The notes below the pieces were generated by a model. The model searched no databases, was not told the DNA's origin, and worked only from the letters and a program-made list of their open reading frames with translations. A stretch of DNA of 64,000 bases. It comes from Pseudidiomarina taiwanensis (lineage in GTDB: Bacteria; Pseudomonadota; Gammaproteobacteria; Enterobacterales; Alteromonadaceae). Location: assembly GCF_003987435.1 (NCBI RefSeq), contig NZ_PIQG01000002.1, positions 124,001-188,000 of the forward strand, in the 5' to 3' direction. The position numbers and the translations under genes were made by a program. Position 1 is the stretch's first letter. Each line of letters starts with the position of its first letter. Of the stretch, positions 47,971 through 55,949 are shown piece by piece.

Positions 47971-48654
47971 TTAATTCACACTCACTCGTATTGAGGCCGC
48001 GATTGCGAGCGGTGATAACGTAACTGTTAACACCATCAACGCGGCTAACCATGCTAATTGTCCGCTGACCGGCATACCTAATAACGCTGCTTCAACTGCT
48101 GCCGTCGCAAAAATCAGCAGTGGAATAAATAACGGTAAAATCAGTAGGCTGACCAAGGCTCCACCGCGGCCAAGGCTCACGGTCAAAGCCGCACCAATAG
48201 CGGTCAGCGCACTTAAAATTGGCGTTCCGAGCAATAAACTCAAAGCCAGCGTTCCCCAGCCCTCGAACGGTAGCTTTAGTAATAACGCTAACACCGGGCT
48301 TAAGATCACCAGTGGTAAGCCGGCAAACAGCCAGTGCACGGCAACTTTTGCTAACGCCAAGGCACTTAATGGCGCCGGCACCAGTAGTAATTGTTCGAGG
48401 CTACCATCCAAATAATCATCTCGGAACAGCCGCTCTGAACCAAGCAGCGCCGATAATAACGCAGCAACCCAAATAACGCCTGCGGCAATCCGTCCCAAGA
48501 TGTCAGGCCCCGGCCCAACGGCCAGCGGAAACAGGCTGACCACAATCAACAAAAATACCAGTGGATTAAGAATATCACTGCGTTTGCGCAAGGCGACTTT
48601 GGCATCGCGCAGCATCACCGTTTTCAGCAGTTGCCAAGTACTGGCGTTATTCAT
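47971..48654 (-). CDS. ccmB: CcmB, haem exporter permease
   Basis: The start at ATG 48654 (MNNASTWQLLKTVMLRD) is preferred since GGAG lies 9 bases before it; the frame is open upstream but that lies inside ccmA. The 227-residue protein has about six membrane segments and the motif FRDDYLDGSLEQLLL. With CcmA and CcmC it forms the ABC complex that frees haem-loaded CcmE. Confidence 0.93.
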   Translation of the reverse strand: MNNASTWQLLKTVMLRDAKVALRKRSDILNPLVFLLIVVSLFPLAVGPGPDILGRIAAGVIWVAALLSALLGSERLFRDDYLDGSLEQLLLVPAPLSALALAKVAVHWLFAGLPLVILSPVLALLLKLPFEGWGTLALSLLLGTPILSALTAIGAALTVSLGRGGALVSLLILPLFIPLLIFATAAVEAALLGMPVSGQLAWLAALMVLTVTLSPLAIAASIRVSVN

Positions 48655-49279
48655 AAGCCACTTCTCCAAGTTCAAGCACTTGCAAGGTCTTAGGTCGCCA
48701 AGTCAGGGCTTGGTGGGAGGTCAAAATCAAACTACCTTGGTTGGCTTGATGGGCTGCAAAACGCTGTTGCAGCAGCTCGATCCCCACTTGGTCCAAGGCG
48801 GTAAACGGCTCATCGAGGATCCAGAGTTTTGCCGAGCTATACCACAGCCGCGCCAGTGCAATGCGGCGTTGTTGCCCGGCTGAGAGTTGCTGTGCGGGAA
48901 TGTCTTCTAGACCGAGTAAGCCGACTTGCTCAAGCAACGCCCATGGATCGTCGAGTTGGATACCATCAAGTTGCGCTTGCAGTTGAATATTTTCGATTGC
49001 AGTTAGGGCGGGTTTAACAGCCGGCTTATGACCGATAAAGAGGGTTTGCCGCTGCCAGTGTTCAGGATCATGGCGGAGTGCTTGGCCAAACAACTGCACA
49101 TCGCCTTCAAGAGGTCGCAGTAGCCCAGCAAGAATTCGCAACAAAGTTGATTTACCGGCGCCATTTGGCCCAGCCACGTAGAGCACCGCACCGGCCTCAA
49201 GCTTGAAACTCAAGGCTTCAAACAAGACTCGACCTGCGCGGATTGAGGTTAACTCGCGTGCATCAACAACCGTACTCAT
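48647..49279 (-). CDS. ccmA: CcmA, haem exporter ATPase
   Basis: The 210-residue ABC ATPase has Walker A GPNGAGKSTLL, signature LSAGQQRR and Walker B LWILDEPFTALD. It is the first gene of the ccm operon, whose order here is ccmABCDEFGHI with overlaps or gaps of at most about 14 bases. Confidence 0.95.
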   Translation of the reverse strand: MSTVVDARELTSIRAGRVLFEALSFKLEAGAVLYVAGPNGAGKSTLLRILAGLLRPLEGDVQLFGQALRHDPEHWQRQTLFIGHKPAVKPALTAIENIQLQAQLDGIQLDDPWALLEQVGLLGLEDIPAQQLSAGQQRRIALARLWYSSAKLWILDEPFTALDQVGIELLQQRFAAHQANQGSLILTSHQALTWRPKTLQVLELGEVAYE

Positions 49280-49334
49280 AGGGGCAGCTCATTGGGCGCC
49301 TTCTGTCAGCTCAGATGGCGCTCATCCTACCACA

Positions 49335-50702
49335 TTAGTCGACGGTCATCAGCACATTATGGTGTTCATTTTGCTGGATATTTGACACCGTGACAGAACT
49401 CGGCTGGAACACCCCACCCGCATCACTACTGAAGTTAATGGTGAGGGTACTGCCGGCGGCAATCCCCGGGCATGAATACGAGCCCGTATCGGCATTGCCC
49501 TGCTTCGAATAAGTACAGCTTACATTCAAATCACTGGTGGTAATCGAGACACTGTTGTAATAACGCTGAGTACAAGAACGATACGCGCCATTTTGCAACA
49601 ACAAACAATTAACCTCACCGGTAATTGAATAGAGCGTGGTCGAACCCTCGGGTTGGGTTTGTACGTTTACGGTGACCGAGTCAGTGAATTCTTGCAAACT
49701 AATCATGGGTTGCTTGATAAAGCCCCCTAAAACTGAGGCATTACCCTCAATTGCCCTGAGCGTCATCACTGAACTCCCATCGGTCTCAGCATCCACCCGC
49801 CCTCGCGAATATGTTCCGTAGTAATCGTTTTCAGGATCAACAATGGTTTCAATGGTTTCATTGGTAATACTGGCAATACTCGGGTTATCCGCCTCCCAAT
49901 CAGCGAGCAAGGTCACATTCACCTCATAAAACGGCACTTTAGCGATCCAATCGGCTTCGTTGTTATTAATCGCAGCGCGTACTTCGGCCAAATGTTCTGC
50001 ACTCATATCATCAAGATAAATGGCTCGACCAATCAGCTGATACGCACCCGGCACCACATCTAAATCGCGACCCTCCAGAGGTTGCGGCATAGTGCCACCG
50101 GTCACCAAGGCTTTTACCACAGCCCGGACATAATCGGTATAAGCCTGTGCACCATCACTGTTAATCAAGTATTCAGCTGAAGCCACGGTCAAAGCTTCAA
50201 GTTGCCAATCAGGATACATCTGATAGTAGCCATCGACGCGACGCATCCGACACGATTCGTAGTATTCACTGCCACCTGCTCTCACCTCAGCAGTCACTAA
50301 TCCAAATAAGCTCGGGCCGTAATGACGGTGATGACCACGCGACGTTCGATTGTTATCTTTTAAGTACACCCGACCTTCGTTGACCATGTCCTGATTATCA
50401 TGGTGGTCGCGGCAACATTGGGTACAAAGGCCGGGTTGATTGCTATCCGCCGGCACCCCATAAACTTTCTCCACCAACTGATTTCCGTCTGGGTCAAGGA
50501 TCAAGCGCCCATCATGTAGCGTCAGTCCAGCGGGGGTATACCCTTGTCCAGAGCCGGCCATACGGCACTTACAATTCACCGTAATAAAGTCTTCCGCGCG
50601 CTGGGTTTTGGTTCGTTCATCATAAGTAACGGTATCAAAACGAACCAACAAGCGTTCTCCCGAGCGGTCGACTTGCGGTGTCGGTCGGGTAGTTTCTTTC
50701 AC
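49335..50702 (-). CDS. cysteine-rich exported domain downstream of PilV, probably its frameshifted C-terminal part
   Basis: I do not recognise this family. The frame begins with GTG at 50702 inside the pilV stop, gives about 455 residues, and has no signal peptide. Yet the protein looks extracytoplasmic: cysteine pairs (NCKC, LCTQCC) with HHD, a run of disulfide-like cysteines in the C-terminal third, and an Ig-like beta-rich end. Joined to pilV in the -1 frame the sequence reads smoothly across. It occupies the position of pilY1 in Pseudomonas. It may be a pilus-tip domain; function is unknown. Confidence 0.7.
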   Translation of the reverse strand: MKETTRPTPQVDRSGERLLVRFDTVTYDERTKTQRAEDFITVNCKCRMAGSGQGYTPAGLTLHDGRLILDPDGNQLVEKVYGVPADSNQPGLCTQCCRDHHDNQDMVNEGRVYLKDNNRTSRGHHRHYGPSLFGLVTAEVRAGGSEYYESCRMRRVDGYYQMYPDWQLEALTVASAEYLINSDGAQAYTDYVRAVVKALVTGGTMPQPLEGRDLDVVPGAYQLIGRAIYLDDMSAEHLAEVRAAINNNEADWIAKVPFYEVNVTLLADWEADNPSIASITNETIETIVDPENDYYGTYSRGRVDAETDGSSVMTLRAIEGNASVLGGFIKQPMISLQEFTDSVTVNVQTQPEGSTTLYSITGEVNCLLLQNGAYRSCTQRYYNSVSITTSDLNVSCTYSKQGNADTGSYSCPGIAAGSTLTINFSSDAGGVFQPSSVTVSNIQQNEHHNVLMTVD

Positions 50703-50708
50703 CAAAAA
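50699..50708 (-). other. possible -1 frameshift site between pilV and the downstream frame
   Basis: On the minus strand ACT-TTT-TGG-TGA ends pilV. Slipping back one base at the T5 run gives TTT-TTG-GTG-AAA and opens the 455-residue frame. This may be programmed slippage, a one-base deletion, a sequencing error in the homopolymer, or two coupled genes. Confidence 0.5.
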
Positions 50709-51277
50709 GTCGTCGCCGCGCCATCTTCCGTCAGTTTGACCCCAATAACTGCGGGCGCAGCACCCGGCGTATAAGTAACTTGAGGTTTATTGCGTGGCGG
50801 TGGTTCAGTGACCACCAAACCACTATCGCGCATGGTCACGCGTCCGAGCCAGCCGTCGAGAGTTAAGCGTTGCTCAGAACCGCCACGCTCCTGCCAACTA
50901 ACGCTGATACTCGCAGCCTTGGCATCGGGTTGGGTCGGCAAAGGCTCAGGCAAACCCGTGTCACCGGGTGACAGCCATACTGTATTAAAATAACGCGCAC
51001 TGATGGTCCAAGTTAAATTATAGGTTTTATCATCGCGGGTGACTTCAGCACTACCACCGGCAAGTGCATCGTAGGGAGTAAACCTCAATGTCTCGAGTTG
51101 CGCTTGCGCAATTTCCAGCGCAACATTGCGCTCTGCCGCCCGCATTGAGCTCTGAATGAAGGTGCGTTGTAAGGTCACCATGCCGGCAACGCCGACCGCA
51201 ATAATGGTCAACACTACCAGGAGTTCAACGAAGGTAAATCCCCGTTGCTGAGATTGCCGAGCGAGGTTAAAAGTCAT
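50699..51277 (-). CDS. pilV: PilV-type minor pilin
   Basis: The 192-residue frame has a type III leader and prepilin site QRG-FTFVELLVVLTIIAVGVAGM with Glu5. The rest resembles PilV (AQAQLETLRFTPYDAL). Minor pilins prime assembly of type IV pili and sit at the tip. It overlaps the pilX end by 11 bases. Its C-terminus may be false if the frame continues into the next gene. Confidence 0.85.
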   Translation of the reverse strand: MTFNLARQSQQRGFTFVELLVVLTIIAVGVAGMVTLQRTFIQSSMRAAERNVALEIAQAQLETLRFTPYDALAGGSAEVTRDDKTYNLTWTISARYFNTVWLSPGDTGLPEPLPTQPDAKAASISVSWQERGGSEQRLTLDGWLGRVTMRDSGLVVTEPPPRNKPQVTYTPGAAPAVIGVKLTEDGAATTFW

Positions 51278-52364
51278 GCCAGCTTCCTCCTACTCGGTAG
51301 ATTCTTCGAAATGCATCATTGGTAACGATATGAGTCAACACACTCTCGTTGTAGCGCACGGTCAAATTACCATTGGATAAGTCAGGGTCACGATTGGCCA
51401 TCACCGCACCCTCGACCCGGGCCTCACCATTCATTTTTAAAGCATAACTTGTGGTCTCGCCGGGGGTGGTAAAGGCGAACACCATCCCATAAACAGTAAT
51501 ACTGCCGTTCATGGTGACATTTCCATCCTGCACAATTAAGGCAACCGGGTTTGCTTCGCTGCCAACTTGCGCCGTATTGATGGTACACGAGCCATTCACC
51601 CAAATAAGCCCGATTGAATATAAGTCCAAGCTGTCGCAATTATCGTACTGCACAGGGGCCATATATCGCAGGCTCTCCCACTCGGCTTCCGGAACACCGA
51701 ATAAGTATTCAAGTAAATCACTCGGAAAGTTCGGATCGTTGTCTAAAATATCAACCCCATGATCACCACGCTCACTAAACGGTAAACTGGCACAGTTACC
51801 CTCGGCGAACTCTTGTTGGCCGCAGGTGGTGCCGTTGCCGTTGATATCAACATCGCCACTGGTCCAAATTGATAGCGGCACGCCATCACCACCGCCGTTG
51901 GGATTTGCCACTACTTCAAAACTACCGGACACATTCATACTGCCGCGAATCGCTACTGGAGTATCCGGGGCACTGCGCAGCAAAGGTAACACCGCCACTT
52001 GCTGCTGCACTTGGCGGCGACCGCGGTCATCAGCTGATTGCGCTTGAATTGTAATATCAACGATATCGACGTCACCGTGAGGCGTATCTTCGTAGCGAGT
52101 TGCCGCAAGAGTCGCGGTATAACTTGCTCCGGCAATCGTGGCGGTAAAGGTTCGATTTAAATCAGTACGGTCATCATCGATAATCATAATGGTTTGCTCA
52201 AGCGCAGCATCGGCGATCAAATTCGCCTCTTGGGCCGCTTGATGATTGCGCATGATCCGCTGCTCTTGCATTTTAAAACGCGCGGTATAAAGGGTGACCA
52301 AAATAATCACCGCCAACAGCAAAACGGTCAGTGTGAGGGTGGCGTACCCTTTACTAGAACGCAT
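51267..52364 (-). CDS. pilX: PilX-type minor pilin assembly protein
   Basis: The start at ATG 52364 (MRSSKGYATLTLTVLLLAV) overlaps the end of pilW; 365 residues. The leader ends SKG-YATLT, lacking Glu5 as in GspK/PilX-like proteins. The mature protein is acidic, long for PilX and has a beta-rich C-terminal part with repeated GSxTVNG-like turns (VNGSCTIN, DGNVTMNGSITVYG). I call PilX from position and N-terminal class only. Confidence 0.72.
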   Translation of the reverse strand: MRSSKGYATLTLTVLLLAVIILVTLYTARFKMQEQRIMRNHQAAQEANLIADAALEQTIMIIDDDRTDLNRTFTATIAGASYTATLAATRYEDTPHGDVDIVDITIQAQSADDRGRRQVQQQVAVLPLLRSAPDTPVAIRGSMNVSGSFEVVANPNGGGDGVPLSIWTSGDVDINGNGTTCGQQEFAEGNCASLPFSERGDHGVDILDNDPNFPSDLLEYLFGVPEAEWESLRYMAPVQYDNCDSLDLYSIGLIWVNGSCTINTAQVGSEANPVALIVQDGNVTMNGSITVYGMVFAFTTPGETTSYALKMNGEARVEGAVMANRDPDLSNGNLTVRYNESVLTHIVTNDAFRRIYRVGGSWHDF

Positions 52365-52980
52365 TTCGAAGCACCACATCGGTTGTTAAAGTTCGTTGCA
52401 GAGTTGGGTCGGTTGCCGCTTGTGCGACCAAGACAATGTTAACCCGTTGTTCAGTCATATCAGCGCTTATTTGCTCAGTGAGGGTAAAGGTCAGCGCACT
52501 GACATTCACCATCGCGGTACTGGTTAGATCTTGCCAGCCGCCTTCGGTACAACTGGCACTGCTCTGACGCCGTTCAATTTGCCCCGTCGCTAAGCGATAG
52601 CCAAATGCTTCACTGTTCCCATCATCGACTCCATTGCCGTTGATGTCGTATTTAAACAAGATACAACTCGAGCCTGCTTCGTCAGAAAATGCGGATATCA
52701 CCACGCTATCACTAAAGGCGGTAACGGTATTATCTGGGGCGATAATGATGTTGGCCGCGCCCGCATGATACCCGGTCCGCCGGATATCGCTCACCATAAG
52801 CTCCATCACCGCAGTGGTTTCCTCCTGCAACTGACTAAAGGTTAAACTGCGCGAGTTCACCCCAAGAGTATTCGAGAACACCGATGTTAAGGCCGCCATA
52901 AGCACTAGCCCCAGCCCAACTGTAATCATTAGCTCGACTAAGGAGAGACCGCGCTGTTTACTCAACTGTACCGTTAACAT
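52354..52980 (-). CDS. pilW: PilW-type minor pilin
   Basis: The 208-residue protein has the prepilin site QRG-LSLVELMITVGLGLVLMAAL with Glu5 and the PilW-like SDIRRTGYHAGAANI. It overlaps fimT by 7 bases. Two cysteines (SSCILF and SASCTEG) may form a disulfide. Confidence 0.85.
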   Translation of the reverse strand: MLTVQLSKQRGLSLVELMITVGLGLVLMAALTSVFSNTLGVNSRSLTFSQLQEETTAVMELMVSDIRRTGYHAGAANIIIAPDNTVTAFSDSVVISAFSDEAGSSCILFKYDINGNGVDDGNSEAFGYRLATGQIERRQSSASCTEGGWQDLTSTAMVNVSALTFTLTEQISADMTEQRVNIVLVAQAATDPTLQRTLTTDVVLRNAF

Positions 52981-53534
52981 TCTGGATATCCGCTTATGTC
53001 ACCCACTCGGCAATAACGTAGACGCCCCAACGCACTGACCACAACCCGAAGTTCTGGGCCACCGTTAATCGCTAATTGATAACGCACCGAACCCGCATTG
53101 CCATTGGCAAGCCCACGTAAACCATCAAAACGGGTGTATGCTCCTGCCGCAAAATTCGCTTCGGGCAAATTAATGTCCGCGAAGTCACTGCCCTGTTGTT
53201 GCCGCAATACGCTATCGATGCTGCAGTCATCGGTAAAACAATTACAATTGTTGGTGGTCGCAACAACGGCGCACCACTGACCATCGGCAACACTCCACAC
53301 CACAAAACGATCTTCTCCCGCCCGCAGTGCATCCGAACGAGCGTATTGGAGCAAGCCGTAGGTCTCTTGCGCCGCGCCCCGCAAACGCGTCTCACGAGCA
53401 AGGTCAAGCATGGTTGGCACGCCTGCACCGAGGACTATGCTTAAGATCGCCAGCGTAATGAGCAATTCAAGTAGCGTCAGACCGCCATGTAGCGGTTTGC
53501 GAACCTTTTGATTTAAAAGACGTAATCCACGCAT
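52974..53534 (-). CDS. fimT: FimT/GspH-type minor pseudopilin
   Basis: The 186-residue protein has prepilin site HGG-LTLLELLITLAILSIVLGAGVPTML and the GspH pattern (YARSDALRAG) with C-terminal cysteines (RYCRVGDISGYPEC). It is first in the minor-pilin operon and diverges from the pilE-type gene. Confidence 0.87.
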   Translation of the reverse strand: MRGLRLLNQKVRKPLHGGLTLLELLITLAILSIVLGAGVPTMLDLARETRLRGAAQETYGLLQYARSDALRAGEDRFVVWSVADGQWCAVVATTNNCNCFTDDCSIDSVLRQQQGSDFADINLPEANFAAGAYTRFDGLRGLANGNAGSVRYQLAINGGPELRVVVSALGRLRYCRVGDISGYPEC

Positions 53535-53606
53535 TGCCTTTGGCCTAAAAATAGCGTACTGCTTATGTAATTCGATATACCCAATGATTTACAACAAGGA
53601 ATATAA

Positions 53607-53987
53607 ATGCAAGTTAAAAAAGCGTTAAGAGGGGTGACTCTTATTGAATTGATGATTGTCATCGCCATCATCGGCATCATCAGTGCTACCGCCTATCCAA
53701 TTTATGTGGATTATGTGCGTGAAGCAAGACGGGCCGATGCCGTCAGTCAATTATTGAGTTTGCAGATGGCCCAAGAAGAGTACCGCTTGCGCAACACCAG
53801 CTACGCCATGCTCGACCAACTAGGGGGCACAGTGCCCAGTGAATTTTACGATTTTAGCGTGACCAATGTGGCGGCAGAGACTTACACCCTGACGGCAAGC
53901 GCAAAAGGCTCACAAACAGTCGATACGGCTTGCGCTACGATGACGCTCAATCAGAATGACCAGCGCTCACCGGCAGGGTGCTGGTGA
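53607..53987 (+). CDS. pilE: PilE-type type IV pilin
   Basis: The 126-residue protein has the leader and site LRG-VTLIELMIVIAIIGIISATAYPIY, Glu5, and a PilE-like body (YVREARRADAVSQLLSLQMAQEEYRLRN) ending in a disulfide pair (DTACATM, AGCW). AAGGA is an SD 8 bases upstream. It resembles the minor PilE of Pseudomonas, which lies beside ispH there too. Confidence 0.9.
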   Translation: MQVKKALRGVTLIELMIVIAIIGIISATAYPIYVDYVREARRADAVSQLLSLQMAQEEYRLRNTSYAMLDQLGGTVPSEFYDFSVTNVAAETYTLTASAKGSQTVDTACATMTLNQNDQRSPAGCW

Positions 53988-54001
53988 ACGCGTTCGATAG
54001 C

Positions 54002-54946
54002 TTAGGAGACTTCTTTAACCCGTAATTCGGGTGGAATCGAGAAGGTAATATTTTCAGCGCGGCCATCAACTTCAACAACCTGCCCTGCGCGCAAGTTCTG
54101 CAGTCGCCCGATAACGTTTTGCACCAGGACCTCAGGCGCCGATGCACCCGCGGTAACACCGATACGCTCAATGCCTTCAAGCCAGCTATCTTCGATACTT
54201 TCCTCATCATCGATAAGGTGGGCAGGCGTCCCCATTTTTTCGGCCAGCTCACGCAGGCGATTTGAATTTGAACTATTGCGAGCCCCAACTACAAGCAATA
54301 ACTGAACCTGCTCTGCCAGCTCACGCACCGCATCTTGACGATTCTGCGTGGCGTAACAGATATCATCTTTGCGCGGCCCCTCAATAGTTGGGAACTTCGC
54401 ACGTAAGGCATCAATCACCTCGGCAGTATCATCAACCGAGAGCGTGGTTTGGCTCATGTAATGCAAGCTACTAGGGTCTTTTACCTCAAGCCGCTCAACA
54501 TCTGCTGTTGATTCAACCAGATAAATACCACCCTCAGGATTAGAATATTGGCCCATGGTACCCTCAACCTCAGGGTGGCCAGCGTGACCAATCAAAACAC
54601 ATTCATGCCCTTTCCGGCTCGCCCGCGTCACTTCCATATGAACTTTGGTCACCAGTGGACAGGTGGCGTCAAAAACTTTCAAGCCGCGCCCTTTGGCTTC
54701 TTGCCGCACCGCTTGCGAGACGCCATGAGCACTGAAAATCACAATGCTGTGGTCTGGAACTTCATTCAGTTCATCAACAAACACCGCACCTTTTTGCCGC
54801 AGCGAATCAACCACGTATTTGTTGTGAACCACTTCATGGCGAACATAAATCGGTGGCTCAAAGATTTCTAAAGCCCGCTGTACAATGGTAATGGCACGAT
54901 CGACTCCAGCACAAAAACCGCGCGGATTTGCTAATAAAATCTCCAT
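54002..54946 (-). CDS. ispH: IspH (LytB), 4-hydroxy-3-methylbut-2-enyl diphosphate reductase
   Basis: The 314-residue Fe-S enzyme makes the two isoprenoid precursors in the last MEP-pathway step. Cysteine ligands lie in [24 protein letters not shown] and RNSSNSNRL-linked ICYATQNRQ. It ends a conserved ileS-lspA-fkpB-ispH cluster. Confidence 0.96.
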   Translation of the reverse strand: MEILLANPRGFCAGVDRAITIVQRALEIFEPPIYVRHEVVHNKYVVDSLRQKGAVFVDELNEVPDHSIVIFSAHGVSQAVRQEAKGRGLKVFDATCPLVTKVHMEVTRASRKGHECVLIGHAGHPEVEGTMGQYSNPEGGIYLVESTADVERLEVKDPSSLHYMSQTTLSVDDTAEVIDALRAKFPTIEGPRKDDICYATQNRQDAVRELAEQVQLLLVVGARNSSNSNRLRELAEKMGTPAHLIDDEESIEDSWLEGIERIGVTAGASAPEVLVQNVIGRLQNLRAGQVVEVDGRAENITFSIPPELRVKEVS

Positions 54947-54963
54947 ACCTACCTCATTCGCTC

Positions 54964-55407
54964 CTAAGGGTTCACTTCCAAAATATCGACTTCAAATATC
55001 ACTGTTTGCCCAGCTAAAGGATGATTAAAGTCAATGGTCACAAACTGCTCATTTTTAGCGCGGACAATTCCCGGCAATTCAGTTCCATCCGGTTGCGGAA
55101 AAGTAAAGATCTGACCAATCTCAAGACTTTCATCAAAGCCAAATTTAGTCCGGTCAACCTGATAAATATTATCCGGATTCGGCTGCCCAAAGGCATCTTC
55201 CGGAGGCAGCTCAAACGAACGTGATTCGCCCGCTTTCATCCCCACCAGACAAGCCTCAAAATTTGCCGTCAGATTACCATCGCCCATTCGAAACTTAGCG
55301 GGCTTTTGGCTCATCTTAGTGCTGTCCGCTACCGAGTTATCGGTTAATTTAATGGTGAAGTGTAAAATCACCTCACGTCCATGTTCGATCGCTAAGCGAT
55401 TGATCAT
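54964..55407 (-). CDS. fkpB: FkpB (SlpA), FKBP-type peptidyl-prolyl isomerase
   Basis: The 147-residue SlyD-like protein has the FKBP half ([31 protein letters not shown]) around an inserted flap ([21 protein letters not shown]). It catalyses prolyl isomerisation or chaperones folding. Its ATG overlaps the lspA stop. Confidence 0.93.
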   Translation of the reverse strand: MINRLAIEHGREVILHFTIKLTDNSVADSTKMSQKPAKFRMGDGNLTANFEACLVGMKAGESRSFELPPEDAFGQPNPDNIYQVDRTKFGFDESLEIGQIFTFPQPDGTELPGIVRAKNEQFVTIDFNHPLAGQTVIFEVDILEVNP

Positions 55408-55949
55408 GCATGTTCCTCTTGTTTACTTTGATCCGGCTCGAAAAAGGCTTCGAGCAACATAAGAATGGCGCCAATGGTAATCGCCATATCGGCGACGTTA
55501 AAAGCTGGCCAATGCCAATCGTCAACGTAAACGTCAATGAAATCGATCACGTAGCCATACTGAATGCGGTCAATCACATTGCCAAGCGCACCAGAAAGAA
55601 TCAACGCAAATGACAAGTTTTGTCGCCACAAACTGACCGGATTGCGGCGCAACCACACCAGTAACACAATACTGACCGCAATCGCAAAGAAGGTAAACAA
55701 CCAACGCTGCCAGCCCCCTTGATCGCTCAAAAAGCTAAACGCCGCACCGTAATTGTGAACATAAGTGAAGTTCAGGTACGGCATCACTTCGATGCTCTCA
55801 AACAACATGAAGTTGTCGATCACATAAAGCTTAGTCACTTGGTCTAACACTACTAAGACCAAAGCCAGCCACAAATACTGCAGGCCACTTTTGTGTTTCG
55901 CAAAAGCCACTGGTTTAGGCAAAACGGCGCTCCTCTCCTGCTCCATCAA
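55404..55949 (-). CDS. lspA: LspA, lipoprotein signal peptidase
   Basis: The 181-residue inner-membrane aspartic protease has four membrane helices and the catalytic aspartates in [20 protein letters not shown] and [11 protein letters not shown]. It cuts signal peptides of lipidated prolipoproteins such as Pal and MlaA here. It begins 35 bases inside ileS; ATG at 55946 is an alternative. Confidence 0.95.
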   Translation of the reverse strand: MMEQERSAVLPKPVAFAKHKSGLQYLWLALVLVVLDQVTKLYVIDNFMLFESIEVMPYLNFTYVHNYGAAFSFLSDQGGWQRWLFTFFAIAVSIVLLVWLRRNPVSLWRQNLSFALILSGALGNVIDRIQYGYVIDFIDVYVDDWHWPAFNVADMAITIGAILMLLEAFFEPDQSKQEEHA

